Shown: positions 57,466-64,000 of the stretch, piece after piece
Layout of the letters: each line of letters begins with the position of its first letter
Numbering within the stretch: the first letter of the stretch is position 1
From: an uncultured Oscillibacter sp.
GTDB taxonomy: Bacteria; Bacillota; Clostridia; Oscillospirales; Oscillospiraceae
Assembly: GCA_900544615.1 (NCBI GenBank)
Contig: UQVS01000002.1
Coordinates: forward strand, 95,984 to 159,983
DNA: 64,000 bases
Direction: 5' to 3'
Made by a program: the position numbers and the translations under genes
Notes under the pieces: model-generated
Told to the model about the DNA's origin: nothing
Database searches by the model: none
What the model saw: only the letters and a program-made list of their open reading frames with translations

Positions 57466-58638
57466 ATGCCGTTTACCCATATAGACTGCTTCAGTGGGCC
57501 AGGAGGCTTTTGCACGGGACTTCATGCTGCAGGATTTGAAACTAAAGTTGCTATAGAATACATCCAGAGTTGTGTAGATACATATTCAGCCAACCATCCT
57601 GAAGTACATGTAATCAAGTCAGATATTAGAAATGTTACATCGGATCAAATTTTACCCTATATTCCCAAAGAAGGGGTAGATTTAGTTACTTCAGGTATGC
57701 CATGTGAAACTTTTTCTACCGCAGGAAATTCATCTAGAGCTGCATATGACGATCGTCAATTTCTATTTAGAGAAGGCATCAGGATTGCTAAAATAGCCAA
57801 AGCAAAGTTAATTCTCTTTGAAAATGTTCCCAATATTCAAAATAAGCGAATTGCAAAAGATTCTAAAGTTCTTGTAATAGATTGTCTCAAAAAAGAACTT
57901 GTTGACGCAGGGTACGGAAACTTTCATGAATTTATCTTGGATGCTAGTAAATATGGTGTTCCTCAACGGCGCCGAAGATTTTTTATTCTTGCAAGCCGAG
58001 ATCCACTACTAGACACTAGTGAGCCACCTATAGAGACTACGCCTGATAAGGAGATTACTGTACAAGAAGCCTTTATTGACATTCCAGAAGTTATTGCAAA
58101 TACCTCAAAAGAGAATCCTATATACTTAAACAAGGACTCAGACTATACAAGGCTCATGAAGGATGACGATTTTTGGAAGAGAAAAACTCACGATCACAGA
58201 CTGTTGAATCACCTTCCTATGAATCACCGAAAAAATATTATAGAACGGTTCACCATTCTTAAGCAAGGCGAAGGATTAAAGGGTCTTTTTTCACGATTGA
58301 GTCCTCAAGAATTAAAAGAATATCAAGCCCGCAAAGTAGTGCCTAAAACAATTTATGTTAAAAGGAATTATCGACTCAGATGGGATGAGGCTTCGCCTAC
58401 TGTAACGAGCCACTGCCTTGATGAGTTTGTACATCCTGAGCAAGCTCGGGCTCTGACTGTTAGAGAATGTGCTAGATTACAATCATTTCCCGATTCTTAT
58501 GATTTTGTTGGAGGGGCTTATCTAACCGCTCACGATAATAGAGATGAGCAAGATAAATATGAGCAAATAGGAGATGCGATACCTCCACTACTCGCCTATG
58601 CTTGGGGCATGAAAATAGCATCGATTTTAAAAGATTAA
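57466..58638 (+). CDS. DNA (cytosine-5)-methyltransferase
   Basis: A 390-residue C5 methyltransferase with motifs I FSGPGGF, IV GMPCETFS (catalytic Cys), VI FENVPNI, VIII QRRRRFFIL, IX-region TVRECARLQSFPD and X GDAIPPLLA. The target-recognition region lies about residues 220-320. AT-rich codons, unlike its GC-rich surroundings. Convergent with a gene of matching size and position for its restriction enzyme. RBS AAAGGAGA. Confidence 0.92.
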   Translation: MPFTHIDCFSGPGGFCTGLHAAGFETKVAIEYIQSCVDTYSANHPEVHVIKSDIRNVTSDQILPYIPKEGVDLVTSGMPCETFSTAGNSSRAAYDDRQFLFREGIRIAKIAKAKLILFENVPNIQNKRIAKDSKVLVIDCLKKELVDAGYGNFHEFILDASKYGVPQRRRRFFILASRDPLLDTSEPPIETTPDKEITVQEAFIDIPEVIANTSKENPIYLNKDSDYTRLMKDDDFWKRKTHDHRLLNHLPMNHRKNIIERFTILKQGEGLKGLFSRLSPQELKEYQARKVVPKTIYVKRNYRLRWDEASPTVTSHCLDEFVHPEQARALTVRECARLQSFPDSYDFVGGAYLTAHDNRDEQDKYEQIGDAIPPLLAYAWGMKIASILKD

Positions 58639-58640
58639 TA

Positions 58641-58673
58641 AAGGACTGCCACTGCATTGTAGTGGCAGTCCTT
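58641..58673. terminator. Bidirectional terminator
   Basis: AAGGACTGCCACT (58641-58653) and AGTGGCAGTCCTT (58661-58673) between the methyltransferase and the convergent endonuclease candidate. Confidence 0.88.
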
Positions 58674-58676
58674 TAT

Positions 58677-59576
58677 TTAGTCTGTTAAATTTGTAGTTTC
58701 GTGAAAAAATTCTCCAAATTGTTTGACATGAATGCGAGGAAACCGGCGATTTAACGCTTCATAACGCGCAGGCATATCAAGGTAGTATGCACGTTTAACT
58801 TGAGATATAAAAAGCTGGTAGTTTATCCACTGATTTGGAACACAGACAATATCAACAGAGTGGTTTCTACTGACATAATTGGTCTCTGCTAAGCACGTTA
58901 ACAAGCAAATGAATCTTCCAACACCATATGCACCATCAAGGATTCTTTGCTGTGCCCATACTTCTACGCACCGCTCGCGGGTTGATGTTTTTACCGGGAC
59001 ATGAAATTTGGGAAGATTAGGGCCAAGGTTAAAAATATAGTCAGTAGGAATCTGGATGGTTTCATCATCTAATTCACAGGCGGTCATAAGTGTGCTTGGC
59101 TCACGGTTTAGGTGCCGAGCATACAAGTGACCAATAAATTTTTCAAAGTAGTCACCACCATTTGATTTCACACCGTCAACTAAATCGGCACAACAACAGT
59201 AATTCATGGATATAACATACAATGCCTCGGTAATATCCTGCGCTGATTGTAACGGGATTTGGTTTCTAAGTAGGTTTTCAAAAAAAATATCAACTTTTGT
59301 TTTTCCAGTGGCATCAAGTTGGTTGCCAGCATTATATAAGTCGGAATTAACCGGTCGAGAGTGCTTATCAACGATATTTCCCGTCAAACTAAAAACCATA
59401 TAGTTTTTTCCGACTGCCGTTGATCCGCTAGTAATGGGAAGAACATGCATTCTAGCAATTTCAGTTTTACACAGCTCATTAATGGATATGAACTTTCGGG
59501 TTACATCATCAGAAAGAGCGGAACGGGAAAACAATAACTTCATGTTATTATACTCTTGTGCTATTCTATGCGGCAT
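58677..59576 (-). CDS. Putative type II restriction endonuclease
   Basis: A 299-residue protein convergent with the C5 methyltransferase. A possible catalytic core of the PD-(D/E)xK kind is around FHVPVKTSTRERCVEVWAQQR (residues about 190-210). No clear family match by eye; the call rests mostly on context: C5 methyltransferase, this gene, and a small HTH controller form a standard system. RBS GGAGGA. Could alternatively be a specificity or accessory protein. Confidence 0.6.
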   Translation of the reverse strand: MPHRIAQEYNNMKLLFSRSALSDDVTRKFISINELCKTEIARMHVLPITSGSTAVGKNYMVFSLTGNIVDKHSRPVNSDLYNAGNQLDATGKTKVDIFFENLLRNQIPLQSAQDITEALYVISMNYCCCADLVDGVKSNGGDYFEKFIGHLYARHLNREPSTLMTACELDDETIQIPTDYIFNLGPNLPKFHVPVKTSTRERCVEVWAQQRILDGAYGVGRFICLLTCLAETNYVSRNHSVDIVCVPNQWINYQLFISQVKRAYYLDMPARYEALNRRFPRIHVKQFGEFFHETTNLTD

Positions 59577-59581
59577 AGAAA

Positions 59582-59827
59582 CTAATCCTCCTTCTGGACA
59601 TCTGGGCCTGTAGTTCGTTCGTTGTCAACTAAAAGCAAATAAGCATCTATCCCTAATGCATCCGCAATCCTTTGGATATTTTCTAATGAAATGCTACGCC
59701 GAAAGCACTCGATAGCACTAATATATGTTCTATGCATCCCGCAGGATTCAGCAAATTCCTCTTGTGATTTACCTTGTAGTGTACGATAATACCTTAAATT
59801 CGTGCCAAAAACTTTTACAATATCCAA
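59582..59827 (-). CDS. HTH controller of the C5 restriction-modification block
   Basis: About 81 residues, Cro/C1 HTH (GKSQEEFAESCGMHRTYISA, SLENIQRIADALGID), typical of controller proteins of restriction systems. A TTG start 8 bases after AAGGGG is preferred; a GTG three codons earlier overlaps the ribosome site. Ends 5 bases before the endonuclease start, so both share one transcript. Confidence 0.78.
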   Translation of the reverse strand: MDIVKVFGTNLRYYRTLQGKSQEEFAESCGMHRTYISAIECFRRSISLENIQRIADALGIDAYLLLVDNERTTGPDVQKED

Positions 59828-59911
59828 GTAAAACACCCCTTTTTATCATACATTTTGAATACAATAAGTCGACAGACAATAAGTATCACATAAATTATAT
59901 ATAAGGCGCAA

Positions 59912-59953
59912 AAAGAGAGCGCCACCACCGAACAGTATCCGATGGTGGCGCTC
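59912..59953 (-). terminator. Terminator of the ArdA operon
   Basis: GAGCGCCACCACCG (59917-59930) and CGATGGTGGCGCTC (59940-59953); a TTTTT tract follows on the minus strand. The stretch 59954-60082 shows no gene. Confidence 0.75.
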
Positions 59954-60082
59954 CCATTTTGCTTAAAGATTAAAAATTTGGCGGTTTCCCTATGCAGAAG
60001 CGCCTTGCCACTCCACATAGGAAATTATACTGCTCCTACACGAAAAATCCTCCACAAGCGATTTTTCTCCCCATTTTGAACC

Positions 60083-60259
60083 TTAATTCCTGCACTTTTT
60101 GGAATGGAGGGAAAGATAGTGCGGGCAGGACACCACCACCGCCCGGAAGCTCTGCTTACAGGGATGGGCGCAACCTTTGCAGAGCTTGTTATACTGGCGT
60201 TTGCCGTTCTCGCCCAGGAAGAACGCCCATTCCAGACGCCATTTCTTGCTACGGCTCAT
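60083..60259 (-). CDS. Small Cys-rich element protein
   Basis: A 58-residue basic protein not in longer gene lists: MSRSKKWRLEWAFFLG at the start, then Cys in LCKGCAHPCKQSF and VVSCPHYL and KKCRN. The ATG overlaps the ArdA stop by 4 bases (ATGA), which supports translation. It looks like a small metal-binding protein; not recognised further. Confidence 0.65.
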   Translation of the reverse strand: MSRSKKWRLEWAFFLGENGKRQYNKLCKGCAHPCKQSFRAVVVSCPHYLSLHSKKCRN

Positions 60260-61914
60260 AAGTCACCCAGTTCCGGGGGCTTCTTCTGCGGGGTGGGTTT
60301 GTCCGGACTTTTCCGTTCTGCGCACTCCCGTTTCGCGTCCTCCAGACGCTCCCGGATGGAAGGCTTTTTCTCCAGCGTGGTCCTGCACGCCTCGGTCTGG
60401 GCTTTCTCCAATTCCTCACCACGGCGGCCATTGTTGACAATTCCGTCGATCATCCCATAATCGTCCTCCAGGGTCATTTCCGCCGTGCGCAGCGGGTTTT
60501 CCGGCTCCACGGGAACGGATACGATCTGCCCGTTGATGCTGGCGAACAGTTCTGGCCGCTTGAATTGCTCGGTGTACTTCTGGATCATGTCCGGGGACAG
60601 GGACGCAAAACTCTCCGACCCCAGGCCCACCACTAGGAAGGTGCCTGCCACAATATCGTAAATTTCCCCATGCTCGTCCCGGAGGGAACGGTTCAAGTCC
60701 AGACCGATGAGCTTGCCTTCATCGTTCAGCACCAACCCCACCGGATCGTCAAAGGGATAGGAGGCAGCAATATCCCCGCCCACTTCCGCTTGCAGCGCAT
60801 GGAGGCCAGGGTCGATCTCCTTCACATAGGGTTCCTTCATGGGCTCCACCACCAGGACAGTTAACTTGTCCGGTAAGGCTTGCTGGCCGTACAACTCCGC
60901 CTCATACTCTCGGTTTGCCTGTTCCGTAAAGGCCAGCATCTCGTCCACATGGGACTGATCCGGGTTTTCGATGGCCTTCCGGATCACCTGCGGGTCCACA
61001 CCCAAATATGCCTCGTAGCCCACAGCCTCCTTGAACTTCTCCAGTTCGGAGGGAAGGTAGTCCTCCGGGGTCTGGCCCAACGCCTTCAGCTTTTCTTCCA
61101 GAGAGGCGATGCGGCAATCGGAAAGGTTCTCGTAGATTTCTTCCTTTGCCGCGTGTTCCTCCGGGTGCTCGGCGGCATACTGCGGGTCGTGCTGCCGGAA
61201 AAACTCGTCCATATCGTAGGCAATATCCATGGCCCATTCCGAAACTTCTTCTTCGGGGACATCGTCCTGGAAGGTCATCACCCGGTATTCCTCCGGGATG
61301 CTGCCACGCTCGCCATCGTAATACTCATGGAAGCTGTCCCCGGTGTCCCGCACATAGCCCAGGTCGGTGAACTGGCCGCTTTCCTCCAGAGCGATGTCCC
61401 GGCCGTAGGCCTCATAGTCGATGTAGTTACGCAGATGCTCCGGCACCTGCATGGCATCCAGTTCCTCAATGTAATACCGGCCCAGATCATCGTGGTCGTG
61501 GATGTCGGGGTAAACCTCGTAACAATCCAGGTTCTCCGTCAGGTTGATAAGCTCCTGGATGCTGCCCGTGTGGTCGCCGATCTCCATGGCCGCCTGGAAC
61601 CGCTCATATTCATCCTGGCTCATGTCGTCCAGCTTGGAAGCCAGATAGTTCAGCTCGTCCAGGTTAGCATACTCACCCAGCAGGTCATAGAGGCCGTCCA
61701 CATAGCAGTCGTAGTCCGTGATAAACCATTCCTCATAGGTCTGCCCGAAGTCGTCCTTCGCACCGATCCCGATGCGCTCAAAGACCTTTTTCAGTTCCTC
61801 CGCCGTGGTGGGGAACTTCACCCATTCACCCACAAGGGCGCCCTCGTTGTATTTGCCCAGGTTGGTGATGAAAGCGGCAAAGGGATAATCTTTGTCATAG
61901 TCATAATGGGGCAT
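60256..61914 (-). CDS. ardA: ArdA antirestriction protein with DUF3846 extension
   Basis: A 552-residue fusion. Residues about 1-165 match ArdA, a DNA-mimic that blocks type I restriction (ITNLGKYNEGALVGEWVKFP; strongly acidic). The middle (about 170-345) repeats ArdA-like acidic segments. Residues about 358-465 are DUF3846 (LTVLVVEPMKEPYVKEID, YDIVAGTFLVVGL). The tail KKPSIRERLEDAKREC is shared with the neighbouring protein. It helps the element enter hosts with restriction systems. Confidence 0.85.
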   Translation of the reverse strand: MPHYDYDKDYPFAAFITNLGKYNEGALVGEWVKFPTTAEELKKVFERIGIGAKDDFGQTYEEWFITDYDCYVDGLYDLLGEYANLDELNYLASKLDDMSQDEYERFQAAMEIGDHTGSIQELINLTENLDCYEVYPDIHDHDDLGRYYIEELDAMQVPEHLRNYIDYEAYGRDIALEESGQFTDLGYVRDTGDSFHEYYDGERGSIPEEYRVMTFQDDVPEEEVSEWAMDIAYDMDEFFRQHDPQYAAEHPEEHAAKEEIYENLSDCRIASLEEKLKALGQTPEDYLPSELEKFKEAVGYEAYLGVDPQVIRKAIENPDQSHVDEMLAFTEQANREYEAELYGQQALPDKLTVLVVEPMKEPYVKEIDPGLHALQAEVGGDIAASYPFDDPVGLVLNDEGKLIGLDLNRSLRDEHGEIYDIVAGTFLVVGLGSESFASLSPDMIQKYTEQFKRPELFASINGQIVSVPVEPENPLRTAEMTLEDDYGMIDGIVNNGRRGEELEKAQTEACRTTLEKKPSIRERLEDAKRECAERKSPDKPTPQKKPPELGDL

Positions 61915-61926
61915 AACGACACCTCC

Positions 61927-62463
61927 TTATCGCTCCGGCGCAGGCTTTTCCCGATGGGGCTGCGCCTTGCTCTGATTGGCACATTCCTTCCGGCTCTGCT
62001 CCAGCCGCTCCTTGATGGAGGGCTTTTTCTCTGTCTGTCTCTCCCTGGAGCGCTCATGTTCCCACTCGTCGCCGGAGAGGGTGAGATACCCTTTACTGGT
62101 GAAGCACCCCTGTTCCTCCTGCATGGCATAGTTGCCAAAAGGAACGGGATCAATGGCGTCCAGCAGCTCCGGGGGGAGAAGGACGTCCAAATGCTGCGCC
62201 AGATAGCGCCAGCCCACATCCTCCACCTTGCTGATGTTGGGCTCCAGGACAAAATACTCGGTATTGGCGGGGAACTCCCGGAACTGTTCCAGGGTGGTCA
62301 GGCGATAAGGCGACTCCTGGACAGCGGCCAGAAGATCACAGTCTTCCGGGGAAAGTCCGGCCAGCGTCTGGGCCGCCGCCTCCAGTTCGCTTGCGTCACC
62401 GCCTGCGGGGAGCAGCGGCTTCAAATGCTCCTTGAAGTTGATCTCGGTTTTACTTTTTGCCAT
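61927..62463 (-). CDS. Element protein with the same C-terminal tail as ArdA
   Basis: A 178-residue protein. N-terminal residues 1-120 are of unknown fold (INFKEHLKPLLPAGGD, YRLTTLEQFREFP); the end reads KKPSIKERLEQSRKEC, nearly the tail of the ArdA fusion next to it. Start at 62463 after AAAGGATGG; it overlaps the topoisomerase fragment by 14 bases. Function unknown. Confidence 0.75.
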   Translation of the reverse strand: MAKSKTEINFKEHLKPLLPAGGDASELEAAAQTLAGLSPEDCDLLAAVQESPYRLTTLEQFREFPANTEYFVLEPNISKVEDVGWRYLAQHLDVLLPPELLDAIDPVPFGNYAMQEEQGCFTSKGYLTLSGDEWEHERSRERQTEKKPSIKERLEQSRKECANQSKAQPHREKPAPER

Positions 62464-63148
62464 GCACACCATCCTTTCGTTTGGGAAACTCCAGCTTGAA
62501 ATTGACATACTTGCCGCCGGTATCGTCCAGGATCACCACGGCGTCATAGGTGGAGTCTTTCTTCTCCGACCACATCCCCTTGACGGAGGCACGGCCCTTT
62601 TTCAGAAGATCGGCCGCCATTTTCCGGGTCATTTCCTTGCGGCGGCTGGTCCAGAAACGGTCATTCTTCCACATGACAAACTGACAGGCCCGGTCCGAAC
62701 AGGCGAAATTCTTCTTGCCTTCATAGACCGGCTTGCCGCAGCGGGGGCAGAGGCCCACCGTCTCTTTCTCCGGCTGGAACAGCTTTTGCCCATCCTCGGA
62801 AATGTGGGAGTATTTCCGCACCAGCTCCGCCGCCATTGCCTCGATCCCGTCCATGAAGTCCTCCGGCGACACCTGGCCCTTTGCCACCTCGTTCAACCGC
62901 TGCTCCCAATCCGCTGTGAGCTTGGGAGAGGTCAGCAGCTCCGGGAGCACCGTGACCAGGTTGACACCTGCCTTTGTGGGGATCAGGTTCTTGCCCTTTC
63001 GCTCCACAAATCCGGCAGCCACCAGCTTTTCGATGATTGCCGCCCTGGTCGCAGGCGTGCCAAGACCTTTTCGCTCCGCCTCGTCGGGGATATCATCCTT
63101 TCCTGCGTTCTCCATAGCGGACAGGAGGGTATCTTCTGATACGTTTTG
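62450..63148 (-). pseudogene. topB: DNA topoisomerase III, N-terminal part lost
   Basis: Only the C-terminal part (about 233 residues) of TopB remains: the strand-passage end SEDTLLSAMENAG, ERKGLGTPATRAAIIEKL, and a zinc-finger-like CPRCGKPVYEGKKNF-x-C end. The frame is open until 63148 and is stopped by a TGA just beyond. The catalytic Tyr domain is missing. The break is next to the TnpW gene, so the third element inserted here and cut the gene. Confidence 0.88.
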
Positions 63149-63158
63149 TCAAGGGTGT

Positions 63159-63359
63159 TTAAGAACTTTTTTCGCTGTCATTCAAAATCAGACGCTTGAT
63201 TTTGTCGCTCATGGTTTCTTTGCTCGTTTCACTGAAATGGATTTTGACGCGGTAGGTGGTCTTTCCGATTTTCTTTATCATTACAGGTGGCGCGGCTTCC
63301 TTTACGGTCAGAGGGGAAGCAGCTGCGGTGGTGCTGGTCTTGCGGGTTTCATTGTTCAT
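63159..63359 (-). CDS. tnpW: Transposon protein TnpW
   Basis: A 66-residue protein of the TnpW family (VMIKKIGKTTYRVKIHFSET, SDKIKRLILND), found next to large serine recombinases of Tn4451-like transposons. It stops 10 bases from the cut end of topB, so it marks the edge of the third element. The recombinase is not in the window. RBS AAAGGAGAG. Confidence 0.82.
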   Translation of the reverse strand: MNNETRKTSTTAAASPLTVKEAAPPVMIKKIGKTTYRVKIHFSETSKETMSDKIKRLILNDSEKSS

Positions 63360-63587
63360 AGTCTCTCCTTTCTGCTCATGGCAAATGCCCCTGTTACGCA
63401 ATAGGACGCTGTTTTCGGGGGTAAAGGTACAAAGGTACCGCATGGGCGGCTTTCTCCCTCTGAAAGCCCTATAAAATGGGGCTTCCAGAGCGTCTAATGC
63501 GTAACATGGGGCGGCTGTTTTGGGGTTGAAGTGGCGAAGTGGCAAAGTGGCAAGGTATCTGGGTTTTGCCACTTGGATTTTGCCATT

Positions 63588-64000
63588 TCACTTTTTAAGG
63601 GCGTGATACCATGCTGCGCCGATACGCTTTGAGATAATTCGCCCGTCAAGGTTTTTCTTTGCCGCCCGGACGGTACGGGCAGAAATCCCGGCCTCTGCGG
63701 CGGCTTTCTCTATATCCTCGCTGGCAAGCTCTTTCCCGTCTGCCAGTAAGTCTAAAATCAGTTTTTCCGCTTGCTCGGTCTTTGTGGCGGTGTTGCCGCC
63801 CGCGCCGGATAGCAGTTCATCAGCGGTTATATCATATTCGCCTATCCACTCAAAACCTGTGTCGGGGTCAAGGCAAAAGGCAACAGGCTTGCCCTCCGGC
63901 GCAAGGGAAGATTTGTCATGGACGATAACGCGCACATTCGGTTCTCGCTTCACGCGCCCGATCAGCAGGACGCTCCTTGCTGCGGCGCGGAAGTCGATAG
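63588..64000 (-). CDS. Replication ATPase, C-terminal part (partial at window end)
   Basis: The visible 136 residues are the end of a RepA/RegA-like AAA ATPase seen in clostridial transposons. The frame continues upstream past the window edge (FRAAARSVLLIGRVKREPNV). The winged-helix end DLLADGKELASEDIEKAAAE, GISARTVRAAKKNL is clear. It belongs to the third element with TnpW. Confidence 0.75.
   Translation of the reverse strand, partial: IDFRAAARSVLLIGRVKREPNVRVIVHDKSSLAPEGKPVAFCLDPDTGFEWIGEYDITADELLSGAGGNTATKTEQAEKLILDLLADGKELASEDIEKAAAEAGISARTVRAAKKNLDGRIISKRIGAAWYHALKK

Larger units (their letters stand above)
47876..64000. mobile_element. Integrative element 2 (mobilizable or conjugative), continues past the window
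   Basis: Starts directly behind the tRNA 3' end. Integrase and excisionase at the edge, then a Tn916-type sigma and HTH pair, cargo genes, XRE, oriT candidate, MobC, relaxase, a restriction-modification block, ArdA and a topoisomerase III fragment. The type IV secretion genes are not in the window. The right end is not seen. Confidence 0.8.

Overview
The window looks like a chromosome segment from a GC-rich, low-oxygen Firmicute of the Oscillospiraceae type (Oscillibacter, Flavonifractor or Lawsonibacter-like). This is inferred from gene content and codon use only: a two-gene SUF system, LrgAB, clostridial ABC exporters with a MarR regulator, a full selenocysteine system including a selenoprotein SelD, and integrative elements of a kind common in gut clostridia. 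Promoters are readable as plain sigma-A boxes (TTGACA/TATAAT-like, 16-17 bp spacers), and most operons end in clear hairpin terminators.

Bases 1-30,500 are core-like, GC-rich genome: greA, a ferritin-like protein, sufC-sufB, an AraC regulator, a stalk-domain lipoprotein or secreted protein, lrgA-lrgB, a MoxR ATPase plus VWA protein pair, a Zur-like regulator with a zinc ABC transporter, a MarR-controlled heterodimeric ABC exporter, an SGNH hydrolase, a sugar nucleotidyltransferase, endonuclease III and three small unknown genes. From 20.2 to 30.5 kb there is a compact selenium island: a YedE transporter with a TusA/SirA-like protein, then divergently yedF, a cysteine-desulfurase-like enzyme, a DUF3343 carrier and a LysR regulator, then selD (with an in-frame UGA read as selenocysteine), selA, selB, tRNA-Sec and trxB. 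Together they cover uptake or delivery of selenium, selenophosphate synthesis, Sec-tRNA charging and UGA decoding.

Bases 30,500-38,890 hold a structured repeat, a Crp/Fnr regulator, and an operon with a threonine-dehydrogenase-like enzyme followed by all four parts of a 2-oxoacid/acetoin dehydrogenase complex (E1 alpha, E1 beta, a two-lipoyl E2, E3), then a PAP2-type membrane phosphatase.

At 38,890 the layout changes. A tRNA-Arg(CCU) gene is cut in its anticodon loop by an 8.9 kb AT-richer integrative element (38,920-47,840, 12 bp att repeats). The element carries an integrase, excisionase, regulators, an MjaI-like restriction-modification system, an orphan MobC, a replication helicase and, just inside its left end, a complete replacement tRNA-Arg(CCU) that can be read from the host tRNA promoter. 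The 3' half of the host tRNA lies at 47,829-47,875.

From 47,876 to the end of the window a second, GC-rich integrative element sits directly behind that tRNA half. It has its own integrase and excisionase, a sigma factor and HTH pair, a cargo block (KTR protein, YjdF, two PadR regulators, a MATE efflux pump), oriT, MobC and relaxase, an AT-rich C5-methyltransferase restriction-modification block, an ArdA antirestriction protein, and a topoisomerase III gene cut by a third element (TnpW and a replication ATPase) that runs off the window end. The right-hand third is therefore a nest of at least three mobile elements with two restriction-modification systems and an antirestriction gene.
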